Source: Branchipolynoe longqiensis
Taxonomy: Eukaryota; Annelida; Polychaeta; Phyllodocida; Polynoidae
Length of the DNA: 64,000 nucleotides
Assembly (NCBI GenBank): GCA_030323885.1
Contig: CM059191.1
Location: 102,906,292 to 102,970,291 of the forward strand
Direction of reading: 5' to 3'
Below the pieces are notes generated by a model. That model was given only the letters and a program-made list of their open reading frames with translations. It searched no databases and was not told the DNA's origin. Each line of letters starts with the position of its first letter. The stretch's first letter is position 1. The position numbers were made by a program, and so were the translations under genes. Of the stretch, positions 45,740 to 56,878 are shown in pieces.

Positions 45740-46094
45740 TTCATCTGAATATGACATTTGTCAGCGCCGAAGCACTGGTCTTCCGGCCATCTTACTATTG
45801 GAATTGACATTCTAAACAATCTAAGTTTGGTCAATGCCGTATTAGTCACAGCAGAAAGAGTATCCTATGTGGTAGCAGTGGGTTCCCTCCAAATATTTCA
45901 AAATGAACATATTGTACAATTTTCCGATATAATGCGTGAGGATCTATGTGAAATTACTATAATAAATTGCAAACTGTCTATATAATGATAAATGGTGATA
46001 TATAACAACCAAAGGCATATGAGGGATATGTGGAGTTAGTAAACTATTACTCATTAGGTATAGAAATTGTATAGTAAAATAGTCTTTGGAGGAG
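45740..46094. other. Unassigned
   Basis: AT-rich sequence. No gene was seen. Confidence 0.4.
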
Positions 46095-46413
46095 TGTCAC
46101 TTCCTAGAAATACTCTTTGGAAGAGTCACCTCACATACCCCCTCCCCCCATGGTGTTTTTTATGGATCATTGGCCACCACAAGGCACTGTAGCCAGCATA
46201 ACAAGGCCTTGGATACAGCAGATTGTACTCTGATTGGTGGATCAACCCATGTGACCACTGCCATCTTGGATTCTAGAAAACCTATATAAAGTAATAAATG
46301 AAGGAGTCTCACTCTCCTACTTTCACTCTTCACCTACTTTCCTTCATTACCTGTATTGATTTCCTTTGGCTTGTCCACACCACCCACACCACCAGCCGGC
46401 GACTTTACAATAT
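46095..46413 (+). repeat. Probable solo LTR
   Basis: Starts near tgtcacttcctag, has a pyrimidine-rich block (ataccccctcccccc), a TATA-like ctatataaag and a cctgtattgatttcc signature, and ends cgactttaca. The order matches the better-defined candidate at 52295. A V-type SINE tail begins directly after. Confidence 0.5.
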
Positions 46414-46495
46414 GTTTGGCATCCAATAACCGATGATAAAAAAAACAATATGCTCTAGCGACGTCGTTAAATAATGAAAGAATGACAAAAAAACA
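46414..46495 (-). repeat. V-type SINE end fragment
   Basis: atatgtttggcatccaataa and gcgacgtcgttaaataatga are the 3' end of the SINE, read on the minus strand. Confidence 0.5.
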
Positions 46496-47287
46496 AGCAA
46501 CATGGAATCTAGAAATGAAACAAATGTATGGCAAAAACGCTAGCAATTGTTGGTCATCAGGAGAAATATGGTAGGTTTATATTAAAGGAATTATTCTAAA
46601 CGCTGTTGGCCGGTAGGAACTATGTAATCTATACCTGTGACCCAGCGCTGACAATGAAAAAAGAGGATTATTCTGATATGAATAATATATCCAGACATAG
46701 ATACATATTCATTTAATAACCATTAAGATAATAAGGTAATCATTATTCCATACCACAATTAGGTGGCCTTTTCTTGGACCAATCTTTTAATGTAAATATA
46801 ATATGAGACCTCTTTTCTGGTATAAAGCAACAACAATCTTTTTGTTTAGTTCCTGATAACAACTATACGATATCGTCTCCTGTAATTTTAGCTATGTTTT
46901 CTGAGTTCGATTTTGCTGTCAACTGATACAAATTTAACCACTTCAAAATTATATTTGACATAATTTGTTGCTGTTATTTGACACACCTGACCATTTCAGT
47001 GATTACCAAAACAGACAAAATTGCTACCACTAAGCCCCCTACATTTCCGCCATGAATATGACCGTGATGTCCATTCAAGCATCACCAATCGATCAATCAT
47101 ATACTTACACTGTTGTGTTGGTCTCTCAGGCTTGATGACAATTCTCTCAGTTAGGCTTCTACAACCACTCAATCACAGTTCCACTCTAAGGCCAAATATA
47201 TTTGAAAAATATTGGTGATCGTCCTTTTGAAATGAAAATCACGGTCGGGCAGGCGATTTTTTAAATTTATTTTGTAATTTTTGACGT
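46496..47287. other. Unassigned, AT-rich
   Basis: No gene or repeat was recognised. Confidence 0.4.
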
Positions 47288-47400
47288 AGATCTATTGGCT
47301 GAATGAGTTGATCCTCCGCCTCCCGTTTGAGTGGGTCGTGGCATTCGAACACCTAGATTCGAACCCTGGCCGAGTCAAATCAATGACATAAACATGTATA
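47288..47400 (+). repeat. SINE-A head
   Basis: ttggctgaatgagttgatcc, tagattcgaaccctggccga and tcaaatcaatgaca match the SINE-A head. The body is missing. Confidence 0.6.
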
Positions 47401-47654
47401 CACAAGTTGAATTGCTGCTAGCTCGACGCATTTTTAAACAAATACAAAATCTAATAAATTCAAGGGCTGGCGATTTTTCAGGCATGGGCGGGGACGATCA
47501 CCATTCTTTTCGTTTTATCTGACCTTATTGCATAACTCAATTACTGAATGCCTGCTTCTTTTAATTATTTCAGTGCATCATCATTGTGTGTCTGAGTGAT
47601 TTGGAAAGAGCCCATGGTGCACCCTCAGTAAAACTTCAAAAAAAAAATGACTGG
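47401..47654. other. Unassigned
   Basis: Nothing recognised. Confidence 0.4.
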
Positions 47655-47980
47655 TTGATGGTTGGAGCTTTTCGTCCTGGCAACATCTAAGGTCATCTCA
47701 GGATGGGTACCGACTTGTGACAGTGTGCACTCATGACGACTTTATAGTGCTGCCCCACTGGGAGACCAGGCCCTCAGAACCATGTCCTGATATCCCACTC
47801 AGTCACAATTTCTGGACACTGAGCCAACCAGTCCTTGCCTTGTCCCAATAATGCCAAGCGCCTGGCTAGGAAACAACAAGTATCAATTCTTACATCGTTG
47901 GTTTGACTCGATTAGGGTTCAAAACAGGAGACGGACACTCAACTCATTTGGTCATACCATCTGGTCTCAATAAAATGTTA
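47655..47980 (-). repeat. SINE-A, near full length
   Basis: Plus-strand phrases cgtcctggcaacatctaagg, gtaccgacttgtgacagtg, gaccaggccctcag and ccttgtcccaataatgccaa follow the family order. The tRNA head end is damaged. Confidence 0.75.
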
Positions 47981-48061
47981 CAAGTTACACGTTACAAGTA
48001 AGGGTTAGAACCAAGCGTTGGCCATCTGTGATATTGCATAGAACCACCATCCAAAATAAGT

Positions 48062-48471
48062 ATCTGCATTAAACCAAAGACTGTGTAATACTAAGACAGC
48101 TCACTCCCTATCTCTCCCATGGTAATGTAAATTTCGCAGTGCCACCTTGTGGTGGGTTTGATCAGCCCAACTGCTGGTTGGTGTTTCACATGTAAACACA
48201 TACAATTTTATTATACATGAGATAGGTAAGTATGAATACACATCAATATGAAATTGCTATGAACCAATAAATACACATCAGTGTCATCATCAGCATCGCC
48301 ATCATCACACATCTTGCACATTCATATATACATTTATACATATAATATAGCACCTGTTTAACCAAGAGAACAGCCAGCGCACCAAGTGGTGGGTTTGATC
48401 ATTTTGATTACACAATACAGGCTGAGTGAGCCGTCTTAGTATTATAGGGTCTTTGATTAAACCTACTTCCA
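48062..48471. mobile_element. Inverted-repeat element upstream of the fucosyltransferase
   Basis: An arm at 48066-48106 (aaccaaagactgtgtaatac, taagacagctcactc) is matched in reverse at about 48424-48468 (gagtgagccgtcttagtatt, atagggtctttgatt). The spacer of about 320 bp has no ORF. It ends some 75 bp before the start codon of the next gene and may overlap its promoter or 5' UTR. Confidence 0.6.
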
Positions 48472-48545
48472 GATGTCTCTTGTCATCATCAACAAAATAA
48501 ATCCTGTATAAGTAGTTGGATCTCTGGTAGAATGTGACTTTCACC

Positions 48546-49640
48546 ATGGCTATGGCAGACAAGTCCCAAAGGCTATTCCACTGTGTTATCATTGTCCTTC
48601 TTATGGTCATTATCCATTTTATTGTATTGCATTTTGCTGATCTAAGTCAGAAAATCAATGCGATTAACGAAATAGTCAGAAATTCAGCTGGTAAACAAAT
48701 GCCTCATCAAGAAAATATGATTCCAAACAAGAAAAAGGTGCATGGTAATACCCATAATCGCACATTAGTGGTTCACTTCAGAGGTGGTCTTGGCAATCAG
48801 CTGTTCCTGTATTCATCTGCCTTTGGAATTGCGCGCAAGACAAATCGGGATCCCATAGCTTGTATTAATTATGACATGAGGACTGTTTTTCCAAATCTGT
48901 CCATGCCAATGTATACAAATGCTGAGTGCAAGTTGCCAAGCATAACTCCCAAATCCGGTCTCCACGTTTCACAGCGCAATAGTCACCTTTATTATGATAT
49001 TGAAACTATTTCCATTTTAAAGGAATCAAAGAATCCGCATGCATTCATATGCTGCTATCTACAAAACATGGGCTTCTTTATGGACTATGAGAAAGAACTG
49101 CGGGCTCAGTTTCGTATAAAGGACACACTTCAACTCAAGGCACAGCTTTATTTGCATCAACTTTTAAGAAGAGTTGCACAAAAAAACAACATATCTGTTG
49201 CGTCAACCAATGCTTTAAGTATTGGTGGTAAGGCACCAATAATAGTTGCAATGCATATCCGCCGTGGGGATCTGCTGCGTTCTAAGGTTATGGCAGTACC
49301 TGGTGCTGCATACTTCAAAAAAGCCATGGATTACTTTCGAGAAACGTATGGTCCAAGTGTTATATTTAATGTAGCCACTGATGACTTGGCATGGTCCAAA
49401 GCCAATGTAGCTGGTCCTGATGTATATTTCACTGCTGATTCTGGCGCAAAAAGCAGAGAAGATGAGTTTGCAATAGCTGTAGCTTGTAATCATACAATTA
49501 CATCAGTGGGAACATTTGGATGGTGGATGGGTTACCTGACGGGTGGAGAGGTTGTGTATTACAAGGATTTTGCATTGAAAGACTGGTTGAAATGGTTTCA
49601 CCCTGGACAAATGTTTCCACATAAATGGAAACCAATGTAA
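48546..49640 (+). CDS. Galactoside alpha-1,2-fucosyltransferase-like protein (GT11)
   Basis: A single-exon gene of 364 codons. The ATG at 48546 has a strong CACCATGG context and an in-frame TAG at 48528 just upstream. It is a type II membrane protein: a short cytosolic start, a hydrophobic anchor at residues 11-30 (FHCVIIVLLMVIIHFIVLHF), a stem, then the catalytic domain. Family marks are FRGGLGNQLF (78-87), MHIRRGDLL (236-244, the GDP-fucose site), VATDD (276-280) and TSVGTFGWWMGYL (319-331). Four N-glycosylation sequons lie at N71, N117, N215 and N315. Expected role: Golgi transfer of fucose in alpha-1,2 linkage to galactose. Acceptor specificity cannot be read from sequence. Length is normal for the family. 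Confidence 0.93.
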   Translation: MAMADKSQRLFHCVIIVLLMVIIHFIVLHFADLSQKINAINEIVRNSAGKQMPHQENMIPNKKKVHGNTHNRTLVVHFRGGLGNQLFLYSSAFGIARKTNRDPIACINYDMRTVFPNLSMPMYTNAECKLPSITPKSGLHVSQRNSHLYYDIETISILKESKNPHAFICCYLQNMGFFMDYEKELRAQFRIKDTLQLKAQLYLHQLLRRVAQKNNISVASTNALSIGGKAPIIVAMHIRRGDLLRSKVMAVPGAAYFKKAMDYFRETYGPSVIFNVATDDLAWSKANVAGPDVYFTADSGAKSREDEFAIAVACNHTITSVGTFGWWMGYLTGGEVVYYKDFALKDWLKWFHPGQMFPHKWKPM

Positions 49641-50600
49641 GACCAGAAGATACATCATTACTGCATACACATTTGTGGATTTTGTTTGCCCTAGCAACAT
49701 TTAATAGCATCAGGGGCATATTTATTGTTTGATCTTTAGAGAGAATCAAACAATCGTGAAAACAAAAAGAAATCTGTTGCGAATTATAACAGTTCTGCCA
49801 CTACATAATGAAGCACACGGCTTTTAAATATTGTCCTCTTTATGTAGAGTTTGATGACAGTTTTAGTGTAATTGCTTTATATTCAATATAGATGAATTTC
49901 CCTTGCCAATTAGATCATCGAGATGATATAATTTGCCATTATCAAGCCAGGTTTGTCTACCATATTCAGCTTGAGAAGAAAACCACCTACCGGATCAGGT
50001 GATGTTTATCTACGCACTGACAATGGTGTTGTATGGGCGATCGTTTGGGACCCAAATAAAGCGATTGATATAGGGGAGGTGGTCGATATAGGGGAGGTGT
50101 TTGATCTGCGGATGTGGTCGGTTAGAGAGGTTTTACTGGGTTTCCTAAACAAAAGCACTTGCCTAGATTTGATCCTACATATCCAACTTAGGGAGCAAGT
50201 ACTCGCTAGAAATGTTGTGTTTCATAGAAAGAAAATGAAGTCAATGTAACCACACTCAATGCACAGAAGACTGAATCCACTCACAGCTAGCACAACACAT
50301 CGCTTGGTCGTTACTTCAATATAGACTATGAATTGCTAGTTACCCGTAACCCTGTTTTGGTAGACAGGGCTGGTATGCAACCCTATGGGAGAGTGGTCAG
50401 ATGTTGGGGTTATGTACATAATCATGATAATTCCAATCTAACCAGCTTTATATTTGCTTAACATACGATTTTTCATAGGTCACTACTTTTGAAGTGTGGA
50501 ATTTATTAGTAAATTATGTTGATTACCGTATTCATGTGGGTTAACTAGCACCTTGGGCGTTTACATTGGCAAATCAAATATTGGTCAAGTGGGGGGTGCG
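49641..50600. other. 3' flank of the fucosyltransferase, otherwise unassigned
   Basis: An AATAAA at 50055-50060 is a possible but distant polyadenylation signal. A 98-codon frame at 49953-50249 has no recognisable domain and is not called. Confidence 0.4.
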
Positions 50601-50608
50601 GGGAGGGG

Positions 50609-50665
50609 TGAGGGGGGGGGGGGGGTTAACAACACCTGTTGGGTTAACCCCCCCCCCCCCCCTCA
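50609..50665. repeat. G14/C15 perfect hairpin
   Basis: TGA-G14-TTAAC is followed by a 12-nt loop and then GTTAA-C15-TCA, an inverted repeat of about 22 bp per arm. The loop itself contains AACAccTGTT, so the palindrome almost closes. Confidence 0.85.
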
Positions 50666-50953
50666 GTAATGTATTTTAAAAGTTGAACTGAGATAATCCA
50701 GTGGTTACCATCTTGGAATGGTATGGTGGAATTGTCTCCCAGATCAGCAATTCAATATTAATATAGATTAACACTGGTCTCTGTAATCAGGACATCTACA
50801 GCTAATTCATAGTGGAGACTTACTGAATGAGTTTTTTTGCTCAGATTTAAACATTGTCGTCGTTCTCCTGTACCGACGATGAATGTTTTCGTCTATCATA
50901 TTGTTTTTCTTTGTATATATCTGTCATAGGTTTGAATATCATAACAGGGTTGC
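50666..50953. other. Unassigned
   Basis: Nothing recognised. Confidence 0.4.
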
Positions 50954-51701
50954 ATTCAGGGGCCATATGCACCAAGTTGTGCTAGGCTTAACCGGAGCTA
51001 GGCACTAGCTCCGCTCAGCTAGCACCGGGTAGTGGGGGGTCCGCGAAAAAGGTAAAGTGGTATGCACCAATGTACTAGCTGGGGCGGACAGCTAACCGTG
51101 AGTTTATTTATAGATTTGGGAATTCCCTCCACTTGACGATATGAATAATGCTGCCAATGCGGCGGCGGCGTTAATATTGGTTCAAATTTAGGATTAATTT
51201 GATTAAATTCCACTTATGGCGTATGAAATTCTGTTAAATATGACAGCATTTAATAGATTTGGGCCTAATATATTCCTGCCGATATGGCGGCGACGGCGGT
51301 GGCCATGTTTATTTGACTTTGGACAGTATGGATATCGACGTCACTACGGCCGCGGTGATTTGTTTACTTTACATTTGTTGATTCGACAATATGAATAACG
51401 CTGCCAATGTGTAGGCGGCGTTAATATCGGTTCGCATTTAGGGTTAATTTGATTAAATTTCACTTATTGCGTATTTAATTCTGTCAAATATGATCGCTTT
51501 GAATAGATTGACATCCATACATGCATACTGACCGCCCCAGCTAGCAGTTAAACCCGATTTGAAACTGGGGTAGCTTAGCCTAGGCTACGGTCCGCGGTTA
51601 GCGCTGGCACCGATTGATGCATACAGATTTTCCACCGTTGGCCGTGTGGAGCTAGCCTAGCCGCGGTTAAGGCCCTAACTCCGATTGGTGCATATGGCCC
51701 C
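50954..51701. mobile_element. MITE with GGGGCCATATGCACC ends, copy 2
   Basis: The ends ggggccatatgcaccaag and gattggtgcatatggcccc are inverted. The body aligns in reverse with 41892-42607. An internal segment (gaataacgctgccaatg) is present twice (51145, 51392). Confidence 0.75.
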
Positions 51702-51935
51702 AGGTGTACACCTAGGAAGCGTCTTGGAGAAATTATGTGAGGTTTAAAGTAATTATGCAAATATTATTATGTATGTAATGTTCCTGTCCTTATTGTTCTT
51801 ATTCCGATGATGCACCTGTAAAACTCCTTTGATGTGCTCTTTGGTTCCATGGGTTACAGGAGGTTGGGGTGTGGCCTGGAGACCGGGAGGCCTGCAACCA
51901 AGCAGCTCACCTGGTTCCCCTCCTTTCCTCCAGGT
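51702..51935. other. Unassigned
   Basis: Nothing recognised. Confidence 0.4.
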
Positions 51936-53064
51936 CTTAAGGGCCAGCTAGAGTTTTAGGCTCGATCCACACAAATCTGACTTGTCTCCTTTCTTCTGTT
52001 GTCTAATTGTTATGGAAGGAATTAATAATAAATGTTGTGCTATTCGACTCCCAGCTAACAAAGAAACGTCATACTGATATCAGCATAATTTTATATAATA
52101 TTATAATTCCTTCCATAAGAAAGATGAAGACAAGACAGGGGTAACATATTCCGATACTGATGCATTGGTGGGGGAATGTAACTGTTCTATTTGTGAAGCA
52201 GGTATAGATGGCCAGGTGCATAGATGTGTTTATGTAGTTGCTGGTGGTGCTTGATCGATAGATAAATAGACATTGTAGTGCTAGTAAGATATTGTGTAAG
52301 GGGCTCTTAGAGCCCTACACACTACCTCCTCTCCCCTCTACTAGTCAGGATCACCACACACATGCTCAAGGCAGGTGGTGGTCAGGAGAGCCACACAGCT
52401 TGGTGGTGGTGGGCAAATCACTGTAACCATGGGCACCAGGAATGCTTATTTCTCATTGGTGGAGTTAGAAATGCTTGTTTCTCATTGGGAGAATGTGGTG
52501 GGGTGATACACTATACTGGATCCATGTACAATATAAATAATAAACCTGAGGGATTGACTCTCTCTCTTCTTTCACCTTTTATACTCTTTCTTTCTCTTTG
52601 CCTGTATTGATTTCACTATAGCCTGCCTACACAACCACATATTCGAGCCGTGGACTTTACACAGGGTTAATGGATCGAGCCTAAGACTCTGGCTGGCCCT
52701 AAAGCCCTACCGTTACATTTTATTTGAGCAAAATCGGAGGTGAAATGGGCAGATAGTATGGGGGTGAGGCACCCCCTGGAGGGCAGGAGGAGAAGCAGGT
52801 GATCTGCTTGCAGGCAGACCTCCAGCTCTCCAGGCTGCACCCCCACCTCCAGTACCCCAACTACAGAAGAACATATCAACAAGGGGGTTTACAGGAGTGG
52901 AAGCAGGGAAGAACAATAATAAGAGAAGACAGGATAATTACATACCTGAATAATATTTGCATAATAGGTTATATCTCACATTATTAATTCCTTCCATAAG
53001 AAAGATGAAGACAAGACATGGTTAATGGATCGAGCCTAAGGCTCTGGCTGGCCCTAAAGACCCA
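51936..53064. repeat. Interleaved inverted repeats around a solo LTR
   Basis: The phrase gggccagctagagttttagg, ctcgatcca (51949-51978) appears inverted at 52671-52700 and again at 53023-53053. ttatggaaggaattaataat (52010) appears inverted as ataattccttccataagaaa near 52102 and 52982. This looks like a palindromic element partly duplicated and split by the LTR at 52295. The order of events is not resolved. Confidence 0.55.
52295..52667 (+). repeat. Probable solo LTR
   Basis: Begins TGTGTAAGGGGCTC and ends GGACTTTACACA, giving 7-bp inverted ends (TGTGTAA/TTACACA). Inside are a pyrimidine-rich block, a TATA-like caatataaataataaa and cctgtattgatttc, shared with 46095-46413. No target duplication was identified. 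Confidence 0.55.
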
Positions 53065-54325
53065 AAGAAACCCCCCAGCAAGTGCTTACACCAATTGATC
53101 CAAGATCAATGCCATTCACATGTTGGTGTTTAATCTCTCAGCCAACGAGGCCTGGAGATACAAGTTGACAGCATTGGACTTCCAGTCGCCCTCTCCTTTA
53201 TCACTTCAACTGTCGCCCTACACAGCTATGGAGGCTGTACATTGACAAATTCTCGGGATTTATCCCTGCCAATGCACATAATTGTTTGATCACACTTAGA
53301 TAGAACATGTAGCTGAGCAGACCGAGTGCCCCGCTCTCGGCACCCTAAATGCCAAAGCACCTGGTGGCGCTGGGCACTCCTCAAAAGTGCCTCTGGACCC
53401 AGTACACAGCACTCAGCGCCGTGTTTCCTACTTTAGCGACCGGTATGCAATGTACTCTCTCTGAATTGTATCGTTTTAGATTTAGATATAATTACCATCA
53501 GCCCCCATGGGTGGAAAGTTACATCTTTTCTCATGAGGGCGCTGTCTGATAGAGTGACATGCCCTTTTCTCAGTAATGCTCTAAAAGAAAGCAACATAGC
53601 TGCACAAACAGCTGTATGGCCCACTCTGGCCTCCAGCAAACCGAATAACCTTAGCAGCCCTAGGAGTAGGAGAGGGGCTGCTTGCTTCACCCAGTCCTCT
53701 TTCAGTCTACGGATTCCCGATATGCACTTTTTTTATCTTGTGGAATTTCTAGTTGATAGGAGCACGACCTTTTTTTTTTTTTTTTTAGAAAAAAACGGGT
53801 CTATGATTGTTTTATCAGTTGTCCACTTTTTTTTTTATCACTAAATCTAGACAATCTTAATTACATAAAGTTCTCATACAACGGGTGAGGTCGCTTCTGT
53901 CCTGCCTATACATGTTGCTCTTTGTACTCGACGACACGTATCGTTAAAGCAATTATATATATCTTAATATTAACAATGGACATATGAAGAAAAGGAACAA
54001 CACAAAAGCGACTAACGCCCTTTACAATACATTGAAATATTTTGTAATAAATGGTTCTTGGTACTTATAAGGTTCTTATGAACAAATTGTACATGAGTAA
54101 TGGAATATAATGCTTAATTAACGAAAAGTAATCAACTTTCCCCATCACCGAATTTGTTACGGACTATGTCGCCCGACCTAACGTTACTTGTGCTTGTAGA
54201 TATATGATAACTACTTACTAAGATTTCTATGCATCAAGTATCATTTAATAGCAAAACCTTAGTTACACATACATTTGTTTTGCAGTATCTCATGTAATGC
54301 CATGACCCTCTGACCTACACTTGCA
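53065..54325. other. Unassigned
   Basis: Poly(T) tracts lie near 53770 and 53830. No gene or repeat family was recognised. Confidence 0.4.
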
Positions 54326-54593
54326 TGGGCCGTGTTCAGGGTCCGTCTCGGAGGCACCTCGGAGGCGCCCGTGACGTCAGGCTAGTCTGAACGGATTTAG
54401 CTGTTGGCTTGAAATGCTGCGCTCTGATTGGATGAAACCACTGCAGGCGGCGGCCATTTTCGAGGCGCTGTTTGTCTCCTGCCTGAAAAGGGAGGCGTCG
54501 CCGAGACGGACCCTGAACGCAAATAGACCAAAAAGCATCGCGGAGACGTCGCCGAGGCGCCTCCGAGACGGACCCTGAACGCGGCCCTGGTGT
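54326..54593. mobile_element. MITE with GGGCCGTGTTCAGGGTCC ends
   Basis: The left end gggccgtgttcagggtccgt continues ctcggaggc. The right end gcctccgagacggaccctga continues acgcggccc. These are inverted repeats of about 29 bp. The arms repeat ggcgcctcgg words, and an internal copy of the end (gagacggaccctgaacgc) lies near 54500. No ORF. Confidence 0.75.
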
Positions 54594-55667
54594 TGCAGTG
54601 GGACTGCTATTTATATATATGTGTTATTTGGTTCAGTGATTGTTATTCATTACACAATCAGTCGATTGCCCCTGTAGCTACTTTGCCACGTGTTGTCATC
54701 CCACAATTCCTAGACGATCTGGTTTATGTGATACCCTTCCGACTCTAGTTACGTAACCATTTGCTATATGTGTATTTTGAACAAGAGTGTTGTGCATACC
54801 TTGCCTGACTGGCTCCTTCGCCTTGTCCTCTAGTAGGCTCGGTGTTTTGAACAAGTGTATACGGTTGCGTCTCAGTATTTTACCGGCACTCGTTTTAATT
54901 TCATAGTCGCGTACATTTGGGCAATTTATTTTGGTAACTCGGCCGCTTGCCCATTTTCCTTTGTACGTTCTATATTTGATACGGTCTGTTATGTTCAATT
55001 GTTTATGTGGTGTTGTAGTGTTTCTGTTGTAATATTTCTGCTGTTTTTCCTGAATTCTTTTGAACTCATTGAATTTAGATTTTTGTATCGTCGGTTTCAA
55101 ATTACTGTAAGTGCTCGGCAATTTCGATTTCAACCTCCTGCTCATTACCAATTGTGCTGGTGATGCGTCTAATGTTTGTAACGGCGTGTTGCGGTAGTTC
55201 AGCAGTGCTAAGTTGTAGTCCATGTTACTGGCTAGCAACGTTGTTATTAATTTCTTGATTGTCTGTATGTAGCGTTCCACTTGCCCATTGCTTTGTGGGT
55301 AGTGGGGGTTTGCGGTTATATGCTTGAACCCATAGTTTAACTCAAAATTACGGAATTCACTGCTACTGAATTGAGGACCATTATCAGATATTAATATCTT
55401 TGGTATTCTGTGTGTACCAAAGATTTTGCTTTGGTCGTAATGCGTAGCATTACGTTTGATGCGAGGAGAGGAAGAGACCCTCCCCCGCCCCGCGCTGTCG
55501 CGCTGCTTTTCCCACCTGGCCCGATGCCGCCGCGTGCCGCCACCTCCCCCCGGCCCCATGTCGCGCAGCACTCGCGCCTCACCCGACGCCCGCTGCTCGC
55601 CACCTCTCGCCCTCCCCCGGGCCAGCAGCATTCACACCTCACCTGCTGTCGCCCGTCCCCCTTCCCT

Positions 55668-55673
55668 TATAAG
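55668..55673 (+). promoter_or_regulatory. TATA box in A1
   Basis: TATAAG in cccttataaggtcgccc, about 115 bp upstream of the gag-like ATG. The same box is in A2 at 58076-58081 and in the 31-kb copy. Confidence 0.55.
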
Positions 55674-55786
55674 GTCGCCCGCCGGCCTCCCTCAGGCACT
55701 CGCCCTCCTGCCGCCTTCCAGCTCTCTTCCCGTTTTCCTTTTGGGACCACTTCCACCTCGGACCGCTGTTCACCTCAGGCCTCGCC

Positions 55787-56878
55787 ATGCCAGGACAGAG
55801 AAAAAGCAGAGGACGCAAGGGCTCCCGGGCGGCCGCCCGCGGCACCCCGGGGCCGCCTTCAACCCCGCGGCAGGACCAGTCTCCTGCCTCGGCCCCGGCC
55901 TCTCCCGCGGTGCCCTCGGACCGCACCTCTGGCGAGACATCGGCGATTCTCGAGGCCCTCCAGCGTCTACGGACTGAGCAGCGCCAGACTGCCGCCGACA
56001 TCCACACCCGGATCGACGCCCTGGAGGCCGGAGGATCCCAGCCCGCCCCCGAGGTGCCCCTTTCTGCACCAAGACCCCAGGCCGCCTACACCGCCGCACC
56101 TCAGGCGCGCCCCGCGCCCGGGGCCCGGCCCCCGCCGCCACCTCTGGCGGCCCTGCCGGGGGCCGTTCACCCACAATATCAGCGGTATCAGCACCTCGGC
56201 GCCCAAGCACCTCCCCCGTCCCGGGCCTACAACGAGGAACCGACGCATCACACCCCGGCTTCCGCGGCCGACGCCGTCCGGGAAATTGTTGCCTCCGCCG
56301 AGGCGCGCCGCTCGGTGAGGCGGCAAGGCATCCCGGTCGATTACCTCTTCCCCTCTGACCTGGTAGAGAGGGGCCCTGAGAGGAAGCCGGTGAAGAGAGG
56401 GGAGGCCACCAAAGACGAATACAGCCTCGCCCTTCTCACCCTCATCGACCACCCTGACTTCCCCGCCCACACCGCCCAGGGACTTCACCACCATCACCTC
56501 AGCGTGCTCAGGGACAACCTCCTCTACCCCTGGCCAACCGTCCGACGCTATTCCGAGACGGTGTTCGCATGGATAGCGGACGGGAGGCTCCCCCAGGGGT
56601 GGCACGACCCGGTCGCCCTCGACCTCCTGAGGGTGCAGACCCTCACCCTCCCCGCCCCTCAGGCCGCCCCGAGGCCCACACCTGCCCCGAGCCCAAGGCG
56701 ACGCCCGCACCGCCTACGACAGGCACACCCACGGGGCCCCCTCGCGGCCTGGAACCGCGACACCGCCTCGTGCGATCGGGCCCCCGTCGGGGAGGCCCAT
56801 GGCGAGGCGGGGGACAGGCGCCGTCACGTCTGCGCTTACTGCGCCAATGTGAGGCGCATCCTAACCATGCACATCTAG
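55787..56878 (+). CDS. Gag-like ORF of the split-repeat element (363 aa, 3' nonsense)
   Basis: An ATG at 55787 (MPGQRKSRGRKGSR) opens a 363-codon frame ending TAG. It has the same plan as 30031-31170: basic start, helix-prone segment AILEALQRLRTEQRQTA, Pro-rich linker, core with ASAADAVREIVASAE, LFPSDLVERGPERKP, YPWPTVRRYSE and WIADGRLPQGWHD, and a terminal HVCAYCANVRR. The TAG replaces the Glu codon found in the other copy, so the last Cys of the presumed zinc motif is lost. The same frame continues open past the TAG with a Pro-rich tail to about 57214. Function inferred only: RNA-binding capsid-like protein. Confidence 0.7.
   Translation: MPGQRKSRGRKGSRAAARGTPGPPSTPRQDQSPASAPASPAVPSDRTSGETSAILEALQRLRTEQRQTAADIHTRIDALEAGGSQPAPEVPLSAPRPQAAYTAAPQARPAPGARPPPPPLAALPGAVHPQYQRYQHLGAQAPPPSRAYNEEPTHHTPASAADAVREIVASAEARRSVRRQGIPVDYLFPSDLVERGPERKPVKRGEATKDEYSLALLTLIDHPDFPAHTAQGLHHHHLSVLRDNLLYPWPTVRRYSETVFAWIADGRLPQGWHDPVALDLLRVQTLTLPAPQAAPRPTPAPSPRRRPHRLRQAHPRGPLAAWNRDTASCDRAPVGEAHGEAGDRRRHVCAYCANVRRILTMHI

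Noticed and set aside
49953..50249. 98-codon frame downstream of the fucosyltransferase
   Set aside because: No recognisable motif, internal duplication only (DIGEV twice), and no splice or start signals of note.
55391..56710. Minus-strand frames across the 55-kb gag-like ORF and the fused start of the integrase frame
   Set aside because: Shadows of GC-rich sequence. The first 60-odd codons of the 311-codon integrase frame are translated from the inserted element, not from the integrase.
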